Source: Magnetococcales bacterium HCHbin5 (lineage in GTDB: Bacteria; Pseudomonadota; Magnetococcia; Magnetococcales; Magnetaquicoccaceae). Taken from it: a stretch of 64,000 bases of DNA. Location of the stretch: positions 1 through 64,000 of the forward strand of contig PEAG01000011.1 of assembly GCA_002753505.1 (NCBI GenBank), written 5' to 3'. Positions 29,229 through 36,853 of this stretch are shown in pieces. The position numbers and the translations under genes are program-made. Position 1 is the stretch's first letter. The number at the start of each line of letters is the position of its first letter. The notes below the pieces were generated by a model. The model was not told the origin of the DNA, did not search any database, and was given only the letters and a program-made list of their open reading frames with translations.

Positions 29229-30754
29229 TGGCGGTGTTATCGGTACCGTTGGCCTCTTTGCCCCTGTTGAGTCTGCTGATCGGGTTGCCGTTGGTTGGGG
29301 CGGTATTGCTTGGCCTGTTGCCTGCCCGGCAGGCCCGTTCGTTTGCGTTGGGGGTGGGGCTGGTTGAGGCTGTTTTGGCCTGTGGGGTGGTTTGGGGTAT
29401 CAACCCGGAGCAGGCGGGTTTTCAATGGCTGGAACAGGGGCGTTGGATACCGACGTTGCATCTCCAGTATCTGTTGGGTGTGGATGGTTTGTCGGCACTT
29501 TTTCTGCCGCTTTCCGCCTTGTTGTTTGTGGGGTTGGTGTTGGCCTCCACCGGGGTGCAACGGTTGCCGCGGCTCTATTTTGCCCTGCTGTTGGCGTTGG
29601 AAGGGATCACCATCGGTATTTTTTCCGCCTTGGATCTGCTGCTCTTTTTCCTGTTTTGGGAGTTGACCCTGATTCCCCTCTATTTTCTGGTCAGCTTGTG
29701 GGGGATTGGCCCGCAACGCCGTTTTGCCGCTACCCAGTACACGTTGTGGATGTTGGGTGGAGGTGTATTGTTATTGTTTGGTTTTTTGCTGGTTGCGACC
29801 GGCCATGGGGATTGGCCTGCCGCGACGGATGGTTTCCGGGCACCGGCTGCGCTGTTGTTTGATCTGCCCACCCTGTTGGCGACGCCGTTGCCGCCGGAGC
29901 GGCAGTGGCCTGTTTTTTTGTTGCTGTTGATGGGATTTGCGGTCAAGACACCGGTGGTTCCGCTTCACATCTGGCTGCCAACGGTGGCGATGGAGGGGCC
30001 GGTGGTGGTGGTGGCGATGATGACCGGGCTCAAGTTGGGGGCGTATGGTTTAATCCGTTTTGCGTTGCCGTTGGCACCGCAGGTGGCGCAGGAGTGGTAT
30101 GGGGTGTTGGTGGGATTGGGGGTGGTGGGCATTTTTTATGGGGGGTTGCTGGCGTTGGTGCAGAGCAATCTGCGGCGGTTGTTGGCCTTTGCCAGCATCA
30201 GTCATGTGGGGTTTGTGTTGTTGGGACTGTCCACCTTCACGGTGCAGGGTGTGCAGGGGGCACTGTTGCAACTGCTTAATTTTACGCTGATTGCCAGTGG
30301 ATTGTTCCTGTTGGCCGGTTTTATCCGTCAGCGGACCGATTCGACCGAGTTGGTCCATTTGGGTGGTTTGGTACATTCCATGCCGAAGGCCAGCCGATTT
30401 TTTCTCTTTTTTGGTTTGGCGGGGATGGGGATGCCGTTGACGGCTGGTTTCCCGGCTGAGCAGCTCATTTTATTGGGGAGTCTCTCGGCCTACAAGGGGG
30501 CGGCCTTGGCGGCGATTGGTGGGCAAATTCTGGGGGCGGGTTATTTTTTTCACTATTATCGTCGGGCCTTTTTGGGGCCGGCGCGGCATCGGTTGGTGGT
30601 GCAGGCGGTGGATTTGTTGCCACGGGAGTGGGCCATCATGGTTTTATTGGCAATTCCGGTCCTGGTGGTGGGGATTTATCCCGGTTGGATTTTGCATTTT
30701 ACCCAACTGCCTGTGGTGCGGTGGGTGGCGCAGTTTCCGGGGGTTGCACCGTAG
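29228..30754 (+). CDS. NuoM-like antiporter subunit 3 of the DAB cluster
   Basis: A 508-residue NuoM-type protein, last of the five-gene operon, starting in the stop of the preceding gene (TGATG). The charged set is intact: Glu in FWELTLIPLYFL, Lys in FAVKTPVVPLHIWLP, Lys in TGLKLGAYGLIRF and Glu in FPAEQLILLG. Compared with subunit 1 the segment after HIWLP is altered (the usual AHxEAPTPxS is replaced by VAMEGPVVVV). It probably adds a second working proton path to the pump. A perfect 41-base palindrome lies 30 bases after its stop and may end the transcript. Confidence 0.85.
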   Translation: MAVLSVPLASLPLLSLLIGLPLVGAVLLGLLPARQARSFALGVGLVEAVLACGVVWGINPEQAGFQWLEQGRWIPTLHLQYLLGVDGLSALFLPLSALLFVGLVLASTGVQRLPRLYFALLLALEGITIGIFSALDLLLFFLFWELTLIPLYFLVSLWGIGPQRRFAATQYTLWMLGGGVLLLFGFLLVATGHGDWPAATDGFRAPAALLFDLPTLLATPLPPERQWPVFLLLLMGFAVKTPVVPLHIWLPTVAMEGPVVVVAMMTGLKLGAYGLIRFALPLAPQVAQEWYGVLVGLGVVGIFYGGLLALVQSNLRRLLAFASISHVGFVLLGLSTFTVQGVQGALLQLLNFTLIASGLFLLAGFIRQRTDSTELVHLGGLVHSMPKASRFFLFFGLAGMGMPLTAGFPAEQLILLGSLSAYKGAALAAIGGQILGAGYFFHYYRRAFLGPARHRLVVQAVDLLPREWAIMVLLAIPVLVVGIYPGWILHFTQLPVVRWVAQFPGVAP

Positions 30755-30784
30755 CACTGTCGCAGTTGCATGTTTTTAAACAAC

Positions 30785-30825
30785 TGCACCCCACTGGGGA
30801 CCGTCACGGTCCCCAGTGGGGTGCA
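30785..30825. repeat. Perfect 41-bp palindrome in a repeat fragment
   Basis: TGCACCCCACTGGGGACCGT, a central C, then the exact complement. It belongs to a partial copy (about 30777-30877) of the composite repeat described next, running from TTAAAC to GCCCATTTT, and lies just behind the carbon-uptake operon, where it could terminate or protect the transcript. Confidence 0.9.
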
Positions 30826-30881
30826 GGGGCAAAGCCCCTGCATGCAAGGGTGCGTTTTCCCAAAAGCCCATTTTCAAACTA

Positions 30882-31351
30882 TTGCAGGGGTCTGGGGACC
30901 GTCACGGTCCCCAGTGGGGTGCAGGGGCAAAGCCCCTGCATGCAAGGGCGCGCTTTCCCAAAAGCCCATTTGCGCAGCAAATGGGCGCAGCGCGCCCAAA
31001 ACGCCCCGCAGGGGCACTGCTGGAGGGCGGCAGCCCGACTGAGAGCGGGCAAAAGGTTACTTGGCTTGGAAAAAAACCGATCCTGGCCTTGTGTCAAACA
31101 AGAAGCGTAATACAATAAAGCGTAGTACAATAAAGCGTAATATCCGAACGTTCTGCTTTCTTATCCAAACATTTTCCGTAACATAACCGTGCGAGTCGGG
31201 CTGCCGCCCTCCCAAGGTCGCCCCTGCGGGGCGGTTTTGTGCGCGTTGCGCCCATTTTCTGCGAAAATGGGCTTGGGGAAAACGCGCCGTTCAGCAGGGG
31301 CTTTGCCCCTGCACCCCACTGGGGACCGTGACGGTCCCCAGGCCCCTGCAA
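30882..31351. repeat. Composite hairpin repeat, copy 1
   Basis: A 470-bp element bounded by TTGCAGGGG and its inverse CCCCTGCAA, next to TTTAAC-like flanks. Two arms of about 170 bp are inverted repeats of each other, around a centre of about 140 bp. Each arm is a chain of hairpins: GGGGACCGTCACGGTCCCC; GCAGGGGC-AAA-GCCCCTGC; GCCCATTTGC-GCA-GCAAATGGGC set inside a GGGCGCGC/GCGCGCCC outer stem; GCCCC-GCA-GGGGC; and GGGC-GGCA-GCCC. The centre has two direct copies of ACAATAAAGCGTA. No convincing gene is inside; open frames across it are by-products of the GC-rich repeats. With the preceding fragment it fills the whole 663-base gap. Confidence 0.93.
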
Positions 31352-31417
31352 TTGTTTAACAGATTAACAAAATATGGGCAGCGCATCCGGAACCTTTCAT
31401 GGAAAACCAGCCGAGGG

Positions 31418-32023
31418 TCACGGATTTTCCGCTCCCCTGGTTGCAAAGGCCAGCCAATCCAACTGCACCTCTTCAACCCGTGCATCAGAACGGGTTTCCA
31501 ACAGCAGAGTAAACCCCTGGGGCGTCACCTCGATCGGTCGTGCCTGAAAACGCACCTTTTCCCCCGGCAGATCGATCAACGTGATGCCCAACACGATTTT
31601 GGGAACGACAGGAAAAGGCGGCTCAAAAAGAATCGATTGGCGATATTGACGAATCCGCGCAAACAGATCGGTCAACTTCCAACCTGCATCTCCCTTTTTG
31701 ACCACCACCGTGCCACTCTGCAACCGAGGTATCTCACCCGTCACCCGGGCAAGCTCCGCCACGCGCCCCTCCAGGGCAACCAATTGCTGACCCGGCTCTG
31801 CCGACGGCTTGTTGGCATTAGCCTGTTGTTCCAACAATTCCAATCGCTGGGCCAACAAGGGAACACGATCATCCTGTAACCAACGACGCCAAACAGAGGG
31901 AGAGTCCGCGGAGGAGGGGGAGGGTGCCTGCACAGAAAGGACAGACTCCATCCCATCCCAGGGCTGCTTCGCAACAACAACGGCTATAACGGCCAAAAAC
32001 AGAATAATAAAGAGTGCTTTCAT
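31418..32023 (-). CDS. Membrane-anchored H-type lectin-like protein
   Basis: A 201-residue protein with one N-terminal hydrophobic segment (MKALFIILFLAVIAVVVA), a short coiled region (about 50-90) and a C-terminal domain of about 85 residues. This last part (SILFEPPFPVVPKIVLGI, then TPQGFTLLLETR, then VQLDWLAFA) has the spacing of the H-type lectin fold, known from discoidin and snail agglutinins. The likely role is sugar or glycan binding outside the inner membrane; this is by pattern. It overlaps the upstream methyltransferase-like gene by ATGA, so the two are coexpressed. Confidence 0.65.
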   Translation of the reverse strand: MKALFIILFLAVIAVVVAKQPWDGMESVLSVQAPSPSSADSPSVWRRWLQDDRVPLLAQRLELLEQQANANKPSAEPGQQLVALEGRVAELARVTGEIPRLQSGTVVVKKGDAGWKLTDLFARIRQYRQSILFEPPFPVVPKIVLGITLIDLPGEKVRFQARPIEVTPQGFTLLLETRSDARVEEVQLDWLAFATRGAENP

Positions 32024-32862
32024 GCCTGCTGCCTGCCTGTATACCGAACAAAACGATGTTTCCACTGTTGCCAAACGCTCTGTTTCAACGGTACGATCCG
32101 CTCCAGAAAGTCGACAAAATCCAGCGGTGGTTGATGGTCAGCCCAAGGGGCTGCCTGGGGAGGCCCCAACCTCCCGGCTGTGTCAAGAGCCTTTTCCCGG
32201 CAACAAAAAAGTATCTCATTGTGGGAAGGGGGTGGAACCGGCAGCCGCAACAGGGTGCCAGGAAAGCTTTGACCAATGGTGGCAAGAACCTGCCGGTAAG
32301 CCCTGCCCTCTGCCCGATTGACATTCAACGCCAACACCCCATCTTCGGCAAGGAGGGGCTCCAGCTGTCGAAAAAAATCGTCATGATAAAGCGAAGGGGC
32401 CATGCCATCATGGTCAAAGGCATCCAGGATGATCAGGTCATACGAAGGTGACTTTGCCTGGATGGCCTGCACAAAATCGCCCCCATCCGCACAATGGAGA
32501 GTCAAGCGTTCTGTATGCGGCAAGAAAAAAAATTGTCGGGCAATGGCAGCCATCTCCGGATTGGCATCTACGACCTCCAGTCGGCAGTTGGGGAAATAGT
32601 GCAGAAAAAATTTGGCCAAAGAACCTCCCCCCAGACCAATCATCAAGATATGCCTGGGATGACCATTAAAGAGCAGTGCAGCCAGCATGTGTTGGGTGTA
32701 GGGCAGCACCAGCCATAACGGATGCTCCAGTGCCATACGGCTTTGAATCATCTGATTGTCAAAATATAATGAGCGATATCCCTTTTCATCGACAACCATC
32801 AGAGTCCGTGCTTGCCACTCGTGGCGAAACAGGATGGATTGGCTGGAAATGGTGCTTGTCAT
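32020..32862 (-). CDS. Spermidine-synthase-like (SpeE fold) enzyme
   Basis: A 280-residue protein with the class I methyltransferase/aminopropyltransferase fold. Visible blocks: YTQHMLAALLFNGHPRHILM, the glycine motif IGLGGGSLAKFF, VVDANPEM, and DLIILDAFDHDGM. These match the SpeE superfamily members that often lack full spermidine-synthase specificity. The real substrate is unknown; polyamine synthesis is possible. It is the first gene of a two-gene unit with the lectin-like protein. Confidence 0.75.
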   Translation of the reverse strand: MTSTISSQSILFRHEWQARTLMVVDEKGYRSLYFDNQMIQSRMALEHPLWLVLPYTQHMLAALLFNGHPRHILMIGLGGGSLAKFFLHYFPNCRLEVVDANPEMAAIARQFFFLPHTERLTLHCADGGDFVQAIQAKSPSYDLIILDAFDHDGMAPSLYHDDFFRQLEPLLAEDGVLALNVNRAEGRAYRQVLATIGQSFPGTLLRLPVPPPSHNEILFCCREKALDTAGRLGPPQAAPWADHQPPLDFVDFLERIVPLKQSVWQQWKHRFVRYTGRQQA

Positions 32863-33002
32863 GGGTTGATTCCTTCTGCTTTTTTTGTCAACGGGACAAA
32901 ACCCGCAAGGGATTTATCGACTTTTTTGTTTTTTGGCGTTATCATGGGTCGGTTGTGGGTTTGGCTCATCATCCGCATTTACCACATTTTTTGGAGCAAA
33001 CG

Positions 33003-33503
33003 ATGGCAAATAAAGGAAATAAAGAGCGTAAGGACAGAAAAGACCGCCAAAATGCAAAACAGAAAACGGCGGAAGAGGTCAAGGCGCAAGCCGATATGAA
33101 GGTGAAAAGCAGCAAAAAATCCCCCAAGCAGGACAAGGATTCCCAGGATAAACGCCTGCAACTCCTGGAAGAGCAGGTGAAATCGTTGAGAAAGCGCATC
33201 GACCTGCAGTTGCGGCAACTCTCTGACCGCAATGCGGCTCTGTTGCGGCGTACCAACGAATATATGCGGACCTCTTCCGATCGTCACGTGGGCATGATCC
33301 ACCGAACAGAGAGCCAGATGAAACAGTTGTCGGACCGCAATGCCGCTCTGCTGAGAAAGACGGATTCGCAACTGCAACAACTGTCAGACCGCAACGCCGC
33401 CTTGTTGCGCAAAACGGGTGAACAACTGGAACAGTTGTCCGACAGGAACGCCGCGCTGTTGCGCAAGCTGAACGCAGCCATCGATCCGAAGAGCAAGACC
33501 TGA
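33003..33503 (+). CDS. Protein of five tandem 18-residue helical repeats
   Basis: A 166-residue protein, not recognised. Residues 1-50 are extremely lysine-rich (KERKDRKDRQNAKQK). Residues 51-68 form a short helix, and residues 69-158 are five consecutive 18-residue units of the type QLxQLSDRNAALLRKTxx; the second unit is degenerate (YMRTSSDRHVGMIHRTES). Eighteen residues equal five helix turns, so the repeats should form one long amphipathic helix or coiled coil. There is no signal peptide. The start is the ATG of MANKGNKERK, with TTGGAG eleven bases ahead. DNA or polyphosphate binding by the basic head is a guess. Confidence 0.75.
   Translation: MANKGNKERKDRKDRQNAKQKTAEEVKAQADMKVKSSKKSPKQDKDSQDKRLQLLEEQVKSLRKRIDLQLRQLSDRNAALLRRTNEYMRTSSDRHVGMIHRTESQMKQLSDRNAALLRKTDSQLQQLSDRNAALLRKTGEQLEQLSDRNAALLRKLNAAIDPKSKT
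33207..33476 (+). repeat. Five in-frame 54-bp tandem repeats
   Basis: The DNA encoding the five 18-residue units. Units 1, 3, 4 and 5 share long stretches such as CGCAA(T/C)GC(G/C)GC around the DRNAALL codons, but synonymous sites differ, so the expansion is not very recent. Confidence 0.85.
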
Positions 33504-33531
33504 GCGGGATTGCAGGAGAGGGCTGGAATGT

Positions 33532-33556
33532 CTGGGGGGCACACGCCGCCCCCCAG
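33532..33556 (+). terminator. Hairpin after the tandem-repeat gene
   Basis: CTGGGGGGC and GCCCCCCAG form a perfect nine-base-pair stem with a seven-base loop, 28 bases after the stop. No T run. The following 165 bases up to the next gene show nothing. Confidence 0.55.
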
Positions 33557-33721
33557 CCTTGGTCGTCCACCGGCCACGCTACGGACGATGGCGGTCCTTG
33601 CGCCACAAACGCACCGCCGCCGCCCCCGATCGGACGGTCACTCACCCCCCCCCGGCAGGCTCTTTGGAGCGTGCTACGGGCGTCAGCTTTCGGTAGATGG
33701 CCCTGCTGCTGGTTCCCCGGG

Positions 33722-34537
33722 CTATTCAACCGGCCTGCGCAGGCTTCGGGTCTGCCACTCCAGAGCTTCCCTTTCATCAAACTGCTTGCCGTGTCGCTGG
33801 ATATACTCCATGTAGCTGCCCTGTTCCGGGTTGCTGGGGAACATGTCAAACTTTCTCGGAACTCTGCGGATGGCCTCCAGCAATTTTTCCAGAGTCGGCA
33901 ACCAACTGGTTGTGATGGCCTCCATATAGGTGGCTTTGATCTCCGGGTCGTCGAGCGCGAGCCCCTTCTTGGTGATGATATCCACCACCTCCTCCCGCTT
34001 CTGTTGGAGCGTATCGCGATAGACTTTCGCTCCTCGCGCAATACCAACCAGGAGGAGGATGACCGCCAGCCACAACCCTAAAAATTTGGCCCATTCTTCC
34101 AAGGTTCTGCCGGTATCCATGGGGGGGGCTGCCTTGACCCAGGAGCCGTCTGGCCGTTGCCGGAACCCTTTTTCCCACCGTTGCCGAATGGGATGATCCT
34201 TGGGCAGGGCGGCGATGTGTTCCGGCAACCCCCCCCGCTTGCTGGCCTTGGCGGATGATTTGACATCGGAAATGGAAACCTTCTGGACTTCCTTTTTTTT
34301 TCCGGACAGCTCGTCTTCCTCTTTTTTCTTGCGGACAGCCTCAAGCTCTTGCTGCGTCTTGGCCTTTTGCTGTTCAGCCAGCTCCTTTTCCAGTTCCCGG
34401 ATCTCTCCAAAAGAGAGTTCCTCAATCTTACCTTCGTCGACTTCAGGCGCGCTTTTGCCGGTCGATTTGTTTTGAGATGCGACAGCGGGTTTTCCCTGCG
34501 AGGGAAGAGAAGAACCGCCTGGAAGTGAACTTGCCAT
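33722..34537 (-). CDS. Single-pass membrane protein with charged coiled coil, unknown
   Basis: A 271-residue protein not recognised. Residues 1-30 are Ser/Gln/Lys-rich, 35-90 are a highly charged helix (REL EKELAEQQKAKTQQ), 95-145 a polar linker (LPKDHPIRQRWEKGF), then one membrane segment (FLGLWLAVILLLVGIARG, about 148-166) and a helical domain ending MEYIQRHGKQFDEREALEW. No signal peptide, so the N-terminal coil is probably cytoplasmic. The ATG chosen has GGAG nine bases ahead; a TTG five codons earlier is less likely. Confidence 0.7.
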   Translation of the reverse strand: MASSLPGGSSLPSQGKPAVASQNKSTGKSAPEVDEGKIEELSFGEIRELEKELAEQQKAKTQQELEAVRKKKEEDELSGKKKEVQKVSISDVKSSAKASKRGGLPEHIAALPKDHPIRQRWEKGFRQRPDGSWVKAAPPMDTGRTLEEWAKFLGLWLAVILLLVGIARGAKVYRDTLQQKREEVVDIITKKGLALDDPEIKATYMEAITTSWLPTLEKLLEAIRRVPRKFDMFPSNPEQGSYMEYIQRHGKQFDEREALEWQTRSLRRPVE

Positions 34538-34980
34538 TATGCCGAACTCCAAGGAAAATGATGATTCCTGGCCGATAACGTGGGGTTTGATGCTCGAGTG
34601 AATGTCACGGTCCGAATTGTACTTGCTAAAAATCCATTAAAAAACACCCATTGCCATGCTAACCGATCCATACTGCATCTGTCCAGTGATTTTGCGCATT
34701 CCAACCGATCCATTGTGCGGGCCAACGCTTTGTCGCGATGCGGTGTTCAGGGGATGAAAAAGGGTGGAGAGGTATCGGATCCTTGCTGCGCCATTTACTG
34801 GAGAGAGGAGATTTTTTTAATGACAGGAGGCGCGGTGATCTATATGATCCTGCAATATCTCTCCGGGTGTCCTGGCAGGGTTGGGTGGGGCTGCGCCGAC
34901 AATGGGGCAACATTTTTTTGTAGGAACAAACAAAACATGATGCAGACAAACTTGAACCATTGCGACGGGCTTCAGCAACC
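34538..34980. other. Divergent 443-base spacer with a direct repeat
   Basis: The spacer lies between divergent genes. AACCGATCCAT occurs twice (34661-34671 and 34703-34713), exactly 42 bases apart, i.e. four DNA turns on one face, which would suit paired binding of a regulator. An open frame crosses the region on the plus strand but lacks a binding site and protein-like composition. Confidence 0.45.
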
Positions 34981-35487
34981 ATGAGATGCAAGATTGCGGA
35001 CATCATTGAGCGCAACGTCGTGACCATTGATCAGTTTCGGACCGTTTCCGAAAGTGTGGGCATCATGGTGGACCGTGGGGTTGGTTCGATTGTGGTGACC
35101 GGCAAAGGGCGGGTGGTGGGTTATTTCACCGAACGGGATCTGCTGACCCGGGTGGTGGGTAAAAAGCGCAATCCCGAAACCACCCTGATGCGGGATGTGA
35201 TGACCAGCGATCTGGTCAAGGTACCCCTTGACGCCTCCTGCCGTTACTGCATGGATCGCATGCGGGAAAAGGATATTCGTCACCTGTTGGTTTACCAGGA
35301 TAGTCTGTTTGTAGGGGTCATCTCCCTGCGTTCGCTGGCGAACCGGATGACCCAGGGGCGCAGCGGCAAGGATCTGATGGTCAATGTTGTCGGGGGAACG
35401 GTGTTGATCGTCATATTGAGTGTGATTGGCCTGCTGGCCTACCTTTTCCCGGACATGCTGGCTATTGTGCAACGCCTCTCTCCATGA
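34981..35487 (+). CDS. Twin CBS-domain protein with C-terminal membrane segment
   Basis: A 168-residue protein: two CBS motifs form a Bateman module (residues about 5-60, with VGYFTERDLLTRVVG, and 70-125, with VGVISLRSLANRM), followed by one hydrophobic helix (TVLIVILSVIGLLAYLFP). CBS pairs sense adenine nucleotides or S-adenosyl compounds. The membrane tail tethers the sensor, which is unusual for a stand-alone CBS protein. I start at the ATG giving MRCKIADIIERNVVTI; an earlier in-frame start adds seven residues. Confidence 0.85.
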   Translation: MRCKIADIIERNVVTIDQFRTVSESVGIMVDRGVGSIVVTGKGRVVGYFTERDLLTRVVGKKRNPETTLMRDVMTSDLVKVPLDASCRYCMDRMREKDIRHLLVYQDSLFVGVISLRSLANRMTQGRSGKDLMVNVVGGTVLIVILSVIGLLAYLFPDMLAIVQRLSP

Positions 35488-35503
35488 CCGTTCTCACCCG
35501 ACA

Positions 35504-35974
35504 TCAACACTGAACCCATGGCAAGCCACGGAAACGCCAGCCGTTGACACTGCTCCGGTGGTGCTGTTCGTCCCGGTCGCCCTCAAAGCCCTCCAATACA
35601 TGATAGACACGCTGAAAACCGGCCTGTATCAGGGCGTTGCCGGCGTCGATGGAGCGGTGCCCGGACCGGCAAATCAGGATGATGGGCTGCGCAGCTTGGG
35701 CAATATGGGATATCTCTTTGATAAAGTTTGGATTCAACTCAAAATCCGGTGCATCCTGCCAGGGGATGTTGATGGCTCCTTTGGGATTTCCCACAAAAAA
35801 ATGTTCAATCTCTGAGCGAATATCAATAAAGGCCACCCTCTTGTCTTGCAGCATGGCAAAGGCCTCCTCTGGCAGGAGTTGTTGCAGCTCGGGGTGCATG
35901 GGGCTGTGTGGTGCAGAGGGGAGTACATGTGCGGTACTCTGAATCTCTGGACGTGGGCACGCTCTCTGTGTCAT
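35504..35974 (-). CDS. Rhodanese-domain sulfurtransferase
   Basis: A 156-residue protein with one rhodanese domain (residues about 30-135). The active-site loop is CRSGHRS, with the catalytic cysteine that carries persulfide sulfur; VAFIDIRSEIEHFFVGNPKGAI-type N-terminal features fit. It is likely cytoplasmic. The start has GGAGG four bases ahead; a later ATG (MHPELQQLL) would give the bare domain. Confidence 0.85.
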   Translation of the reverse strand: MTQRACPRPEIQSTAHVLPSAPHSPMHPELQQLLPEEAFAMLQDKRVAFIDIRSEIEHFFVGNPKGAINIPWQDAPDFELNPNFIKEISHIAQAAQPIILICRSGHRSIDAGNALIQAGFQRVYHVLEGFEGDRDEQHHRSSVNGWRFRGLPWVQC

Positions 35975-36190
35975 TTTGCCTCCAACGGTGATATGGTTGT
36001 CTGGACAGGTGGCTCGATTGGGTGGTTGTGTGCGGAGTGCCTGACGACTCCCGCGTGTGAGCGACTGCGGTGCTGTCCTTTGGGGCTGCGCGGCCAATCA
36101 AAATTGTCTGCTGGGTTCACTCTACTCCAAAATCAGGCTTGAGTTAAGTGGTGGTGATCATGTGTTGCATTTATCGTGTTTTGATGACCG

Positions 36191-36853
36191 ATGAACGGGT
36201 TTAAGCCGGGGCAAAGGGTGCGCCGCCTGGCCCAGGTGGCCTCTTTCGCCTGGTGGCGGCGCAATAAAAAGTCAGCCCTCTCCTCTGACTCCCAAGGGCG
36301 TTTTTTTGGGCGCAGCAAGTCGTTTGCGCAAAAGGTGGATATCAATCCCCCATCCAGAAGCACACCATTGGAGGGTGCGGTTGCCCGCCGCGGAGCCATT
36401 CTCGATTACAAGTGGGGGCTCTTGGGGCGGGAGTTGCTGATGGGTCTGGTGGAAAAGGCCATCCTGTTGGTGGTGGGCAGCTTTATTCTGCTGAAAAACG
36501 GTTTGGGGTTTGTGCGGGATCTCTGGCTCAGTGGTCGGGAGCTGGTGGTCAGACGTTTCGTGCCGGATACCTTCTCGTTTGCGACCTTTGAACGAGAGGT
36601 GTTGGAGGGCCGCATGCAGCAGGCCTGCCAGGTGTTGGAAAAACAGCCAAACCGGGGGCAGGTGGGGGGCAGGGATCCGGCTGCGGTGATGGCTTCGCTG
36701 CAATCCTATGGCTTGCGAGAGGAGGTTGAACGCGCCAAAATTTCCTTTTTGGACACCGAAGAGGAGGATCTGCCGGAAGATGTTTTGGAAGATCAGGCCG
36801 GTGCCCTGCGCTCCCGACTCGCTGCAGCCGCCCAGGAGGAGATCAAGCGATGA
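36191..36853 (+). CDS. Unknown membrane protein paired with a kinase gene
   Basis: A 220-residue protein, unrecognised. The first 65 residues are basic and polar, then one or two hydrophobic stretches (ELLMGLVEKAILLVVGSFILL, about 80-100) and a charged C-terminal half ending in acidic residues (LDTEEEDLPEDVLED). Its end overlaps the kinase-FGE start by ATGA, so the two are made together; it may anchor or receive signals for that kinase. Confidence 0.7.
   Translation: MNGFKPGQRVRRLAQVASFAWWRRNKKSALSSDSQGRFFGRSKSFAQKVDINPPSRSTPLEGAVARRGAILDYKWGLLGRELLMGLVEKAILLVVGSFILLKNGLGFVRDLWLSGRELVVRRFVPDTFSFATFEREVLEGRMQQACQVLEKQPNRGQVGGRDPAAVMASLQSYGLREEVERAKISFLDTEEEDLPEDVLEDQAGALRSRLAAAAQEEIKR

Noticed and set aside
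21404-30754. A complex I (nuo) operon
   Set aside because: NuoA-K and the peripheral subunits are absent; the DUF2309 gene in the middle and DabB next to it define a DAB-type carbon pump.
30750-31351. Open reading frames of 80-160 codons across the repeat element, with peptides such as WGAGAKPLHA
   Set aside because: They appear in all frames and both strands, follow the hairpin repeats, and recur with the element at 45.2 and 57.0 kb. They look like by-products of GC-rich palindromes, not genes.
33207-33476. Possible CRISPR array
   Set aside because: The 54-bp repeats are in frame, encode a regular 18-residue unit, have no spacers of foreign type and no cas genes nearby.
34580-34984. Open frame of 134 codons in the divergent spacer
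   Set aside because: It lacks a ribosome site, has a Cys/Ser/Arg-rich, unprotein-like make-up and overlaps the CBS gene start.
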